From Engraulis encrasicolus (Eukaryota; Chordata; Actinopteri; Clupeiformes; Engraulidae), in contig NC_085865.1 of NCBI RefSeq assembly GCF_034702125.1, forward strand, positions 48,197,694 to 48,261,693: a DNA stretch of 64,000 nt, in the 5' to 3' direction. Both the position numbers and the translations under genes were made by a program. The stretch's first letter is position 1. Every line of letters starts with the position of its first letter. Positions 1 through 47,385 of this stretch are shown one piece after another. The notes below the pieces were generated by a model. It was not told the origin of the DNA. It saw only the letters and a program-made list of their open reading frames with translations, and made no database searches.

Positions 1-1232
1 AGCATTGAAAACGCTCTGTACAGATATGCTGCAAGTCAGGGTTATCACTTGTAGCCAATTGCATTTTAATGGCTGGCAATAATCTTGATATTTTTAACAG
101 GACGTCATGCCGCCATGCAGACCACCTAATATTATGAAACTTTCCCAATTTCAAAAAAGAGATCCCATTTTCTTCACAAAGCTTCTGCAATGCAGCTTTT
201 TTTTCCCGCACCACCTTTCTGTAAATAAAATTGCAGCAGCCTGACCACTGACTGATTGAACGTCTTGCAGTATGGAACATTACGGTCAGCTGATTTTGCG
301 CAATTCTCCAGCGTGTGTGCAGTGCACAGAACGTGCACAAGAGAGTCTCCGATCGCCACTAGTCCCCTCAGTTTCGGTACAACACCGTTGTACACCCCGA
401 CGTTAACAGCTGCTCCGTCTGTGCACACAGCGACCACTTTTGTTCTCCAGTCGTCCAATCCCGAGTCACGAAAAAGTTTCACAAGCCCATCTGTAATTGC
501 CTGTGCCGTGCGGTCGGCACCCAGTTCAATAAATCCGAGGAAGTCTGACGAAAACTCTCCATTGCTGGATACTGACACAATGTAAACGATTTCCTGCTCA
601 GTTTTAGTGATATCCTCAGATCCGTCAAAAAGCAGTCCCCAAAATTGAGCAGCCTGCAACTTTGCTCGTAACTCCCCGCTGACAGTTTGTGCGATGCTCT
701 GCATAATCCTCGTCCCCCCTTCACGTGAATGATAAGCAGTCCCTACATTAACTCCTAACCGCTTCAGCAGAGGAATATCCTCCGCAAATGAAGACATGGG
801 ACGTGCATGTTTGGCTTTATGGAAAGCAAGAAGAAAAACATTAAAAAGAGCTTGCCTTTGTTCCTCAGTAAGCTTATCTCGCCATTTGCTAAGTGGACGA
901 CTTGCTATGTCTTCTCGGCTAGCTTGTTTATTAGTAATGGCTTGCACTACTGCGGTATGTTCCTTGCTCTTTTCGTGTTTGGTAAATGACGGATGGTTGA
1001 AATTCTTCGACCCTTTATAAAACGCACCTGTCTTGTCTGCTAGCTGTGGATGTGCACGGCAAGTTTTGCACCACATTTCAGTCCGCTCATCATTAGCCTC
1101 AAGCCAGGGAACGTCTTGCAGCCACTTCTCAGAAAAAAGTATTTTCTTCGGCTCTGGCTCCAGTTGCTGTTTCTTAGTTGGGGGCGAAACTCCAAAGAAG
1201 CTGCTTACTGTTGTCTGTTTCTTTTTAGACAT
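1..1232 (-). pseudogene. hAT-type transposase, frameshifted and cut by window edge
   Basis: The minus-strand reading starts with MSKKKQTTVSSFFG at 1232 and runs 352 codons to a stop at 174. An N-terminal Cys/His zinc-finger-like segment (WCKTCRAHP followed by an H...SKEH pair, about residues 54-92) precedes a hAT-like catalytic region with FDGSEDITKTEQE and CTDGAAVNVGVYNG. Such proteins cut and paste DNA and are related to the domesticated ZNF862/KIAA1586-type genes. A second frame continues sensibly from about position 230 to position 1 (YRKVVREKK, then KLCEENGISFLK, then RWSAWRHDVLLKI). One extra base near 226-236 therefore broke the frame. This is either a dead copy or a sequencing indel. 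The C-terminal dimerisation domain lies outside the window. The class is clear; the exact family is not. Confidence 0.75.
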
Positions 1233-1432
1233 TTTTTAGACTTTTTTGACTGTAATTACCAACATTTTACACCAATATACACTGGTAACATGAACAGCGA
1301 TGTGAAATATTTCGAGAGGGATGGCTCAACTTCTAGGCAGTACGCAAGAGCGCGGTAGTGACCCAAGTGGCAGTGCGCATCGCTCATTTTTGGTGCGCAT
1401 GCGCACCTGCGTACCAGTTATGTGCACCCCTG
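1233..1432 (-). mobile_element. 5' non-coding end and probable terminal repeat of the hAT element
   Basis: Upstream of the transposase start the sequence ends, read on the minus strand, with CAGGGGTGCACATAACTGG at about 1432. CAGGGGT-type ends are typical hAT termini, and a GC-rich partly palindromic tgcgcatgcgca tract follows. The 8 bp aattatgc (1433-1440) would be one target-site duplicate. The other end lies outside the window, so the duplication cannot be tested here. Confidence 0.5.
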
Positions 1433-1440
1433 AATTATGC

Positions 1441-4400
1441 TCCCACACGCACACAGCAAAACTGAAGGCATTAAAGTGAGAGCATGTCATAAAGGTGTGT
1501 GTGTCTGTTATGCTGTATACTGTAAGGAATGTACATCATGCGGTATGCTGTCACTAATTCATAGCCACAGAAACATGTGTTTTCAACAGCAGTGTACGTA
1601 AGTGTATTCCTAGAGCAGGGCAACACTCACACAGATTTTTTAAACATTTCTTCATACTGGTTGATTGCCAAATTATTAAAGCAAAATCAAACAGTTTTTA
1701 GTCGTTTGACCTCCTACTGGCTGAGAGCAGAATTGTCTCTCTCTCAGAATTGCCTGACTAGCTGGAGACATACCTTAAATTACGAATGTAACCGGGTGAG
1801 CCCGAGTGCACATTTTTGCTTCATGAGGACCGGAGCATTTTGCTCGATACTGGAGGTATCATCTAGGGGGCAGATAGCCAATGAGGACTCTCATTATTTT
1901 CTCCTCCATTGTTTGACTCTACTGTGACATCAATATGGAAGTTCCGAAGATCACCCGTCACGGTTCTGTCAATACTGCACCATACTGCACGCCTCTGCGT
2001 ACATTGTACATTGGTGCTCTACCGTGCCCAAAATGGACATACAATTGGTATGATAACACGTTTGTGCACAAAAAGTGCACAAGCTCGCTATTCTGTTGCA
2101 AGCATGTCCCTGACCTAAACTATTAGTGAGGCCTAAGCACTCGGAAGGCAGCAAAGCAGCAAAATATGTGCTTGTACACTGTAACACTGCACCATTGAAA
2201 ATACTGTCCCATGTTTAGTGCACAGGCAAAAGGGATACATACTGAATGCTTTTGGGGGGGGGGGGGTCTTTTATGACATTATTGATGACCGGACAGTTTG
2301 AGAGGTGGACAAGAAGCGAATGGGGAGAGAGATTGGGGTAAGGTCGGCAAATGACCCTGGCCGGGAATCGAACCCTGGTCGGTCGCATGGCAGACGAGTG
2401 CCCTAACAGTTGGCCACGGCAGGGCCTTTCCTTCACTTTCTAAAACAAGGTTTCCCTCTGCCTGTGTCTAAAAAAGAGACATAGAGTATGAAAGACAGCA
2501 GGCACACTTGTATGGTGTGGGCCAGACACTTTTTATGCCAGCTCATGTGACGCTAGGTCCTGACCCACACCTCAAAGGTTCCCTCCGGCACCCACAGCTC
2601 CAGTTCCGTCGCATCCTCCTACCAGGGCTGAAATGGGACACAAAATCAGGCCGGGCATTTTCAGCTAAGAAAATACCGCCAGGCATTGAGCGAGACAGTA
2701 AAGCCTATGGCAACATTTTAAATCTTAATTATTAATCATCTATTACGAGCTATTTTGATCACAAAAGCCAAAATGAATATTTAAATCCGACTCAGAGAGC
2801 TTTAGTGGCTTGAGGACTGACACCACTGCACTGAGGGGAGGACCAGGCCAAAATCATAAGCAGTCCACCGGGCAAAGGTGTAGTGAGTGGTGGGGATATT
2901 ACAATGGCAAATTGTCCATGCTAAGATTTTTGCAGGAGGCCTATATTTGTGAAAAACTGGAGGGGACAAGCTAGGATCTCAAAAGTGGTATGGACATGTC
3001 CCCACCATCAACACCTAAAATTACACCCATGCCACCGGGCAAATGCCATGTATGTATTATGGCCAATCCAGCCATGGTCACCCCCCAGTGAGAGTAGTAA
3101 ATGTGCCTGGATGAGCAGTGTCACAGTGTCACAGTGACATGACCTCCAGACCCTACCCCAGGAACACTCCCAGTCAGCTAACACTGTGACTGGAGTCAGT
3201 TATTACAGCACACGAGGAGTTAATAAATTACTTCTAATTTGACAGGGGAGGTGGTTAAGTGGGAAAATGACAGTTTCATAATGTTTGTGTTGATGGCTGG
3301 GCATTTTTTACTATCCTCTACGGTCAACATGACACAATTTTAATACGTGTACACCTACATTCCGATGAATGTGTGTATACATTTTTGAGACAGCCTGTGT
3401 AACACACACATATGTAATTAGCGCAGGCAGCGTACAACATACGTATAATATACTCTGTACTTCACTCTTGAAGTACATAGCTCTTGAAAACCAAGCAGTC
3501 TCTCATTCTTTAGAAAGTCCTATCTCTCGTTCAAGAACAGCACTTCATCTGAACACCTCCAACACACTTCCCCTGCCGCGTCTGCTTCTCTCCGCTAGTG
3601 CTCCTGGTGCTTGTTCATTATGATGAGTGCTCGCAGGGCTGGATTGGCCATAAGGCATACGGGGCATTTGCCCAGTGGACTGTTGATGATTTTGGCCTGA
3701 ATCTCCCCTCAATGGTATCAGTTTCCATGCCACTGCAGCAGGTCTCGTCAAGATAGTCAGATATCAATAAAGCATTTTGGCTGCTAGGGTCAAATTAGCT
3801 CATATTAGATGCCAAAAAATGTTGTCAAAGGCTTCATTTGTCTTTCTCAGTGCCTGGTGGACTGGCCTTGGCTAAAAATGCCCGGCCTGAATTTTCCTCC
3901 CACCTCAGCCCTCCCTGAGTGCTCGCCACTCACAGCGGGGTCACATATAATACCGCAGCTTGAGTGTGCCTCCTCACCTGTAAGTTGGTTCAAACACAAC
4001 AGGCCACAGTAATAGATAGCATTCCTTCAAACACTATTGAACTCAATGGAGCACTCCATGAGCTGCAACGTTGTGCCAGTGTGTTGCTGCATATGGGTCA
4101 ATGACATTTTTTGGGCTCAGATGTCAAGTGGTACCACCACTGCTAATGCCCATAAATTAATTAGTAGGCCCAATTGGTAGTTGATGTACTGCAATGAATA
4201 GGCTGGATAATCCATTAAAACAAGAATAAAATAATTGAATCCATACAATAGTGGCATTCGCTGTGTTTGCACCACCCTGACATGCTACTACTAAAACATT
4301 GTTGACCTATATACTGTTGGGACAAACAACATATCCAGCCGTATGCACTAGCATTTTTACCATTTCATTACAAATGTTTTTGTGTACAACAGGAGTCCGC

Positions 4401-4510
4401 ATATTGCATGTACATGTTACATTCCATTGCATAGCCTATACTACGTACAGCTTTACATTCTGCATTGATATCGGTGTTAAAATGTCTTGAATTACAATTG
4501 CCTTTTACAG
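1441..4510. other. intergenic or 5'-flanking DNA, no gene recognised
   Basis: No coding exon stands out. A tRNA-derived SINE remnant is annotated separately at about 2270-2430. Short T-rich and CACA stretches are present, and a promoter for the downstream Xin gene may lie here, but no convincing TATA or CpG cluster is visible. Confidence 0.4.
2270..2430 (-). mobile_element. tRNA-derived SINE remnant
   Basis: The segment ccgggaatcgaaccctggtc resembles the reverse complement of a tRNA B box (GGTTCGATTCC type). It is followed by gacgagtgccctaac, the complement of an A-box-like region. This combination is common in fish SINEs. A related scrap is seen at about 24380-24470. Confidence 0.45.
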
Positions 4511-4640
4511 TTTCCGTACACCTCCAAGCTCATTAAAGACAAGGGACTTTGCACATGGAGGATGGCGTGTGTGTCTTGTGATGCGGAATGTGATGCACAC
4601 ACACAGCAACATTCTGACAACGGACAGCCTGGATATAAAG
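4511..4640 (+). other. possible 5' exon of the Xin gene
   Basis: The segment follows ttttacag and ends AAAG|gtactt. An ATG at 4562 opens a short frame MACVSCDAECDAHTQQ. Joined to the next exon at 5915, this frame stops within a few codons (ERstop), so the segment can only be 5' UTR with a short upstream ORF, or it is not an exon. Evidence is limited to the splice-site look-alikes. Confidence 0.25.
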
Positions 4641-5898
<1,258 letters not shown>

Positions 5899-5914
5899 AT
5901 GTATGTGTGTCCAG

Positions 5915-25087
<19,173 letters not shown>

Positions 25088-25123
25088 ACTTATTGTTCCA
25101 TTGTTATTGTCAAGATCCACTTC

Positions 25124-25502
25124 TTTTAAAGGTGCACTGTGTAAATTTGTGGCCAGAGCAGGTATTGCATCTATGCTGCTCATTGAAACAGTGCTGTCTA
25201 CTACTAATTTTGATCTTTGCACGAATATTTACTAAATAATGAGCTAGTATTTACTGGTATGACCAAAGTATAGTGAGAATGTCTGCCAGAATGTCTATTT
25301 CTGGAAAACCAAAATGGCGGACCATGGAGAAGATCCCCCTTTCCATGTATGAAAAGTGCAATTTTTTCCCTGTCATATTGAATGCTTAGAATTTGATGGT
25401 GGTTGTAAATATCTGTTAAAAAGGCAACATTTGTGAATGGGCAGCGGCAGCATAAATTCTGGAAATGAACAACTAAAAATATTACACGACGCACCTTTAA
25501 GG
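25124..25502. mobile_element. 'GGTGCACTGTGTAA' MITE, copy 2
   Basis: The best-preserved copy: ttaaaggtgcactgtgtaa at the left end and ttacacgacgcacctttaa at the right, imperfect inverted repeats with TTAA at both extremes. Confidence 0.75.
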
Positions 25503-26750
25503 TGATGATGCATGGGGACAAGTTTTAGAGCAATCTTTCTGGGCAACGGTCCTATAAGATGTTTAGACTGTTAATCATACAGTATTTTTTATAAGAACTT
25601 GGATTAGCAGCAGACTTTTTTTCAACCATTCCATCAAAAAATTAATAGCCAATCATGATGTTGCCTCACCATATTACTCAAAAAGTTGCCCTGTGTGTAA
25701 TGCTGGGAGTCTGTACCAGCATTGCTACTGTATGTTGATTGTTTTTGAATATGTAGGCCTATGAAAAATGGACTGTTCAAACATATCCCTATCTGGTATA
25801 ATGGTTTCTCATGTTGGCCTATCATATATCAACACATTTAATTATAGTGTTCTTGAAGAATGAGAACAGTTTCTGTGTATTTTTTGACTGAGAAATCAGA
25901 TGTAAGGAATGGAAGTACTACACATAAAATCAATAACAGACAATTGGTGAGATAGAGTTAGGGCATTTATTAAAGGCAACAAGATAACACAAGGGAAAAG
26001 AAGGGGAAATCCTCAACAGACATTGGTTTACAAAGGTAAATACATTTTTGAACAATTATTTTTTTGTACATACATCATGTTATAATAATGACAGTCTCAT
26101 AAAACACATGTATACTTTTATATGTTATATACTATATAGTGCATGTCATATGTTAAATAATATCGTCAGATTTCAAGAAAATATAATGTTTTACTTAAAA
26201 ACAGTGGCACTTAAAATAAGGACTATACATTCTTATGTACAATATAATTTAATTTCACATTAAACCTTGATCACAGATCTTCACAGTTTGGAAGCCTGAA
26301 GTACTTTGTCTTCTTTGTCATTGCAAGGCAAGTTTTCAAGTTCTCTGTAAACAGAAACAAGGCAGTCTGTTAACCTTGTCGATGGAATGTGTGTCACATT
26401 TTGTAAAATGACCAGACAAAACCAAAGACTAATGTTGGTACACAGAATGAGGAAATTACTCCTCCCTCATACACCAATCTTGCAAATAATGTGCTTAATT
26501 TGTGCTAAAAAAATTGTGTTCTCATCTGCCTTTGGTGATAGTTAGTTAGGTATTTATTATCTATTCTACAATATAGTTTTTCTTCTCTCTTCTCTTTCTC
26601 TACTCTTCAGCACATTGAATGACAGTTATATGCGATAATGTGCTATATAAATTATACAAATTATATTGATTGATTGATTGATTTATCACACTCACATCTA
26701 AACAAGTGCAAACAATGTTCTGAATGCCAAAGTTAGGAGAGGCATGAGCA

Positions 26751-27320
26751 GGGGTGAAAGTAATTTTCGTTTCTTACCGGTGCTCAGGGTTGCCAGATGA
26801 GACTGATTATTTCCAACCCCAAAAAATACTCAAAACTCGTCTGGAAGCCCTAAATCTCACCCAATTTGAACAAAAATTCTATTGATTTCTATGGCCATAA
26901 ACCGGCAGAAAAACCCTCCCAAATACCCCTTTTACCCGTCTTTTTACCTGCAGAAGGCCATTCTAAGCAGCCCAATTGGGCGGAAAACCGCCCAATCTGG
27001 CAACACTGCCGGTGCTACCCACCACTCCACCCCCATCCACAAACAAACAATAAACACGCAAAATAAAACATGTGCACTACATATCTACGTACATCGCTGC
27101 TGCATGACTATTTCAGATGTCTCTTCATAGGATAGCACTTGTCTCAAATGGCATAGTGTGTTTGTATGTGTTTTCTACTTAAATAGCAGACATCACTTTT
27201 TTCAAATGTGGGTTTTTGGGCAGCATTAAACCTATTCTATACCGGTACTGCACACCAGCTGTAAATTTCTTACCGGTGTTATGGACCTGTGTGCACCCAT
27301 CTACAAATATTTTCACCCCT
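26751..27320. mobile_element. nested pair of MITEs
   Basis: Outer ends aggggtgaaagtaattttc and ttttcacccctgg are inverted repeats. Inside it a second element, about 26789-27010, has its own ends cagggttgccagatgag and aatctggcaacactg. The corresponding part of unit 2 lacks them. Confidence 0.6.
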
Positions 27321-28269
27321 GGACATGCGTGTTATAGTTCTGCCAGATATTTATAACAACAGAACAAGTGCAAATAGTATTCGGAGTGCCATAGTTAGTG
27401 CCGATGGGAGTGCACTGTGCAGTAAATCTATACAAAACCTGTGCAGTAAACCTTTACATTTGATATGCAAATAAAGTGCAAATAATATTTTTAATTCCAA
27501 AGTGAAATGCCATCGAGCAGTTAAGTGTTGCTGTACTGATGGATATACAGATTAAGGAGGCCAAGATCAGGCTCAGATCAAGGAGGAGGAAAGGGAAGAG
27601 GAAATAAAGTTCTTTTAGCCAATGGGAGTGTACTATGCACCTGTACAAGACATCATCCAACATGTTAGTATTGCTGTGTGGAGCATGAGAGTTGGTATAT
27701 GGACTTTATCACAAATGAAGTGTTTCATAGCAAAATGGTGTATATCCGTTTTGGAACATTTATGGAAATTGACATTTTTTGTATTGGATTGCATTGCATT
27801 GCAAAAGGCATTTCATATAGGGTTAAAAGTATGTTTCCAAAATATATTTCACAAATAGATGATAGGATGTCTGAACAGTCATTTCCAATAATAACATGCA
27901 AAATTCAAAAATGGTGGATACGTCATTTTGCAATGAAACTCTTCCTGACCTACAATGAAATTCTTGAAATATTCAGTATCAGTGTGTTGGCCGGTATTCA
28001 GAACAATTGAACAAGCATTAATAAAACTCTAAGAAGCAAAGTTAGTGCCAATGTCAGTGGACAGAAAACCTCTATAAATCATCATCCAAAATGTTAGTAT
28101 TGCTGTGAGGAGCACGAGAGTTGGTGTATAGACAGGTGCAAACCATCATCACAAATTTACCATTATTGTGAGGATGGGGAGTTGGTGTATTGGCAGATAT
28201 CCAGGACAACAGCACAATTAACAAGTAAAAATCTGGGTGCCAAAGTTAGTGCCAAATGTTGGTGGACAG

Positions 28270-28462
28270 TAGTGTTGCCAGATGTACGATAATAATCGTA
28301 TTTGTACCATAATTTTGTCCATTTTGAGTTCATTCAGTTCCTTTTGATGCCTTGAAACAACAATTTGGGTCTTATATGATCATTTCCTCCCAAAAAGCCC
28401 CCAAAAACGATAATTTCGAGGTTTTGGTACAATAATTCAGCATTTTCCATCTGGCAACACTG
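28270..28462. mobile_element. 193-bp 'GTTGCCAGATG' MITE
   Basis: Inverted ends agtgttgccagatg and catctggcaacact, flanked by the 8-bp duplicate GTGGACAG (28262-28269, 28463-28470). Same family as the inner element at 26789-27010. Confidence 0.85.
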
Positions 28463-28628
28463 GTGGACAGTATACCTTATGGAATTATCCCGACCGATAC
28501 CAATGCTGTGAGGATGAGTGTGGGCTGACAGGTGTTCGATATTTGATTCGATATTCAAATCATAAACGCAAGTGCAAACAATATTTCAAGTGCAAAAGTT
28601 AATGTCCAAGTCATTGGAAAATACACCT

Positions 28629-42941
<14,313 letters not shown>

Positions 42942-43590
42942 CTTCTCCGCAGCCTGTACCGGTGCACTAAAAGCCTTCCCGTGTCAATCAAAACACCTCT
43001 TTGTTTAGTGCGAACTAAACCATTAATAAGACACGTTTTAAGCTTAGAGAATGAAATTACTGGCGCCTCGCTCCATTTGTACCCTCCAGGTATCCCAAAA
43101 GCAGTAATTGTTTAACAAAAGCTGCGCGCACCGTGTGGCGCAAGAAGAAAATTGAGAGAGGACAACTTTATTGCGCTGCACATTCTTGCTGAGATCTGGG
43201 TAAACTTACGAGCAAACAAACCCACGTGTCTGTCAGACTTTGTAACTCTGTACACTCGAATCAGCCAATCTCACAGCATGGGCGTTTGACTTTTCCCTCC
43301 CAACTGTAGCCCATTGCGCACGACTGACATGATTAACCACTTGCGGAAACGCTCAGTAAACGTGACACACATTTGTCATCATGCGGAGAGGTGGGCTGTG
43401 ATCGAAACACATTGAAAAAGTCCATCATTCACACAACCTCTTGTTTTGTATAAAAATTTAAACATGTTAAACATATGGCACGCACATTTTAGCAATGCAT
43501 TTTCAATAATAGGCTATTCTAATGCAATTACAATAATTAATTCCGTTGACAAACTGCACAACATTTTGTAGGGACATTGAAAGTAACTGA
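42942..43590 (-). promoter_or_regulatory. upstream region of slc22 copy A
   Basis: Conserved in pieces with the region upstream of copy B (tatcccaaaagcagtaatt, aaagctgcgcgc, tttattgcgctg). No TATA box can be assigned with confidence. Lacks the ~780-bp insertion seen in copy B. Confidence 0.35.
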
Positions 43591-44361
43591 AAGTAACACT
43601 GATGAAGGCAGCCCCCAAGGTAGCCCCAGCAAGCCTCCATGTCCAGAGCCGAGAGCCAGCAGTGACGTCTTTTCTCTCACTTAGTTGTTGTTGGAGAAAC
43701 AAGAAAAAAAAGAAAAAGAAAGAGAATCAGAAAAAAGGTTCAGGCCAAGCAAGTCAGGACACAAAAGGGAAGGTTCTACAGAGAACAGCTGATATGTTCA
43801 TTCTTTATTGATTAAAAAATACTCAGGAACATGATTGGAAGTCCAAAACCAACAAAAAAGGAGCAGATTTAAGAATGAGTCAATGTGAAAATAAAAATAT
43901 ATGTAGGCCTACTGTTTATGATCTTAAGATATTCAGCATAAGTGGCAAGCTGACAAGATATGTGATGATACAGAAAAACAAACATTAAAAACACAATTGT
44001 TGAATGCAGGGTTCAATGCACTTTTTGTCCACATGTGGCAATACAGAGAGGGGGGGGGAATCAGTGGCACTCATGCTGAGGTGTTGACACACGCTGCATG
44101 ATATCGTCCTAGATTTTTGAGTTTGCCGGTTTCCAAAAGAACGAAAAAAAAAAGAAACAAAAAGAAAAACCTTGTGCACGCTCATGTCTGTTGAACTGCT
44201 CTTTCCAAAGGAAAACTGCACGTTGAGGACAGAACATCCTCTTACATCCCAAAGCCTAAGATTTTTTTAAAACCAAGGATTAATGTACCTATAAATAATC
44301 ATATTATTCAAATAGGCCAAAGGCATCACAGAATCATCATTGATGCACAGAACAGCATTTG
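43591..44361 (-). other. duplicated UTR-like segment
   Basis: Matches 61137-62036 (gatgaaggcagcc, caggccaagcaagtcaggac, gctgatatgttcattcttta). On the minus strand it carries AATCAATAAAGAATG, a poly(A)-signal-like sequence, in both copies. Probably a captured 3' end of the gene lying beyond 64 kb. Confidence 0.4.
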
Positions 44362-47129
44362 TGACTGAGAAGTCAGATGTAAGGAATGGAAGTAATACAC
44401 ATAAAACTTAAGTGACATTTTTTAAAATAACAGACAACAGATGAGATATAGTTAGAGCATTTACTAGAGGCAACAAAATAACAGAAGAGAAAAGAAGGGG
44501 AAATCCTCAACAGACATTGGTTTACAAAATTAAACCAAAACATAATTTTTAAACAATTCATTTTTGTACATACATGATGTTATAATAATGACAATTGCAT
44601 AAAATGTATAATTTAATATGTTATATATAGTATATATTATAGTCATGTGATATTTTAAATAATATCGTCAGATTTGAAGAAAATGTTTTTTTTACTCGAA
44701 AACAAGTGGCACTTATGTACAATATAATTTCATATCACATTAAACCTTGATCACAGATCTTTACAGTTTGGAAGCCTGAAGTACTTTGTCTTCTTTGCCA
44801 TTGCAAGGCAAGTTTTCAAGTTGTCTGTAAACAGGAACAAGGCAGTCTGCTAACCTTGTCGATGGAATGTGTGTCACATTTTGTAAAGTGACCGGAAAAA
44901 CATTTGGACGACTCATATGTCACCAAAGACTAATGTTGCTACACGGAATGAAGAAATGGCTCCTCCCTCATACACTAATCTTGCAAATAATATGCTGAAT
45001 TCGTGTTCATTTAAAGCACAACATGGTTTCATTCCTTTGCCTGTATCCTTATTGTTAATACGTTATCACGCTCAATAATCACCGGTAAGACTAAGGCACT
45101 GTAAACATTACACCAGGCACAGAGATTGTCGAGACGCAATCACCACTCCCACATCTACACAAGTGCAAAAAAGGTGCTGAATGCCAAAGTTGGGAGGACA
45201 AGTGTTACTGTTTTGTTAACATGACTATTTTGACAGCATGAGTGTTACCTGGCAAAGACACCGGTTGCGACACGAAGAAATGATACTGTCGCTCAAGTCG
45301 CTCAAATCACCCCTAGTTACCTGAATCACTTTTGTCTCTTCTCGCGCCAGCGACTCAATACAAAGTCAATTACTTCCATCGTTGGAAGTGCTTGGTGTAT
45401 TTGGGCAGTTAGGGTTCTGTCAGATATTTATAACAACAGAACAAGTGCATATAGTATTCTCAGTGCCATAGTTGGTGCCGATGGGAGTGCACTGTGCAGT
45501 AAATGTTCAGTAAAGCAAACATTAGTATTGCTGCATCAGCATGTGAAGAGTTTGGGTGTGGATGTACACATGGATATTCACATCAACTAGTGCAATTGCA
45601 AACTACAGTATATTCTGAGTGCCAAAGTTAGTACAAATGGCACGAAATAGTAAACGTCTATGAATCACTATTTCAAATGTTACTATTGGGTGTTGGCGTA
45701 CTGATGTGTAGGTAGTAAATCTCTATGAATGACTATAACAAATGTTACTACTGTGTTGCCGTACTGATGTGTACTGCAAATTATATGGAAATAAAGTGCA
45801 AGTAATATTTTGAAGTCCAAAGTGAAATGCCACTGGACAGTAATAATGATTATATAATTTAAAAAATCATCATGACAAATGTTACTGTTGGGGGATGAGT
45901 GTTGCTGTACTGATGGATATTCAGATCAATAATGGTCTTAGTGCCAATGGGAGTTTACTAAATTTACTATAATATTACTATACTATATTGGTGTACGGAC
46001 AGACCTTCACAACAACAGAGCAGGCGTGCAAATAATATTTTGAATGTAAAAGTGAAAATTGGGAAGTAAATCCATTGTTATCCATTATCACAAATATTAC
46101 TGTAGCTGCTAGGATGAGTATCGGTGTGTTGACAGTTTTTCAGAACAACGGAAAAATCCCAAATAAAACTGAGTAGCAAAGTTAGTGCCAATGTCGGTGG
46201 ACAGCAAACGTCTATGAATCATCATTCAAAATGTTAGTATTGCTGTGATTTGGTGTCCAGACAGATACTGTATTCAGAAGGACAAAACAAGTGCAAACCA
46301 TTATCGCAAGTGTAATATTACTGTGAGGACAGGGAGTTGGTGTATGGCAGTGGTTCATACACCTTTTCAGCAAGGACCCTTTTGGATTTAAGAATATTTT
46401 CACCACCACCCCACACACCATCAGTCTTGGCCTAGCAATGGATTTCTAGCAATTTAGGTAATTTTTTGTCCATTAATATTGCTAGACTTTCCATTAATAG
46501 TTTGTCCACTAATATTGCTAGAAATCCGCAGGACAGCAAATACATCTATTAGCGGTTGGCTGTTAACCTGCGTTTTTCCCATTTTCATGCAATGTCCCTT
46601 TTGTCCGTGACCCCTTCAGTACCTCCTAGGGGTCCTGGTCCCCAGTTTGAGAACCACTGGTGTATGGACAGATATTCAGAACAACACAACAACTGAAGAG
46701 CTTCGTTGCAAAATGAAAAATTTTTTGGATTTTTTTCAGGTAATTTACATTTTTGTATTGGGGCATTGCATTGAATTGCTTTGCCAAATGCATTTTATCA
46801 TAATGGCAGGAATTCATGCATACTTGTAGATGAAAGGCCGCCTGAACAGTCATTTCCAATAATAACATGCAAAAGTAAAAAAAAAAGTCATTTTGCGACG
46901 AAGCAATGCAAGCAATAATCCGGGTAATCTTCCATTGCCAAGTAACAATCTGGGTGCCAAAGTGCCAAATGGAATGTAAACCGTGATATGTAAATATCCA
47001 AACTGTTCCTTTTGCTTTGAGGATGAGTGTTAGTGGGCTCACAGATATTCGATATTCAGCTCATCAACGCAGTGCAAATAATATTCCAACCACAAAAGTT
47101 AATGCCACAAATCATCCCAAGCACAAATG
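44362..47129 (-). other. 3' flank of slc22 copy B
   Basis: Parallel to 25885-28628 (for example cacagatctttacagtttgg at about 44753 against 26274). No coding exon seen. The AATAAA of unit 1 reads AGTAAA here. Confidence 0.5.
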
Positions 47130-47385
47130 TTACTCTTTCTCTGGGGAGGGCGTGGAGTGTGCAGGGTTTTCTACTGACAGATGTTCCTTCTCTGGTTCTG
47201 CGTGATCCTGCAGCTCCGTGTTGAGGGTCTCGGGCAGGAGGAAGCAGAGCGCCCCCCCAAGGAAGGGCAAGGAACCATAGATGACCATGGGGACAGCCCT
47301 GTGGTACACCTTCAGGAGCCAGATCAGGGGGGCCAGGATCCCCCCCACCCGTGCAAACATGGAGTTTATGCCCACACCACTCTGC
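47130..47385 (-). CDS. slc22a13: slc22 copy B exon 9 and stop
   Basis: 256 nt; (R)[20 protein letters not shown], then [20 protein letters not shown] and a tail ending SPEKE with TAA at 47132-47130. Confidence 0.92.

Larger units (their letters stand above)
25885..28628 (-). other. 3' flank or possible 3' UTR of slc22 copy A
   Basis: Shared in large part with 44362-47129. On the minus strand an AATAAA lies at 25966-25971. Contains the nested MITEs at 26751-27320 and one at 28270-28462. No coding exon seen. Confidence 0.5.
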
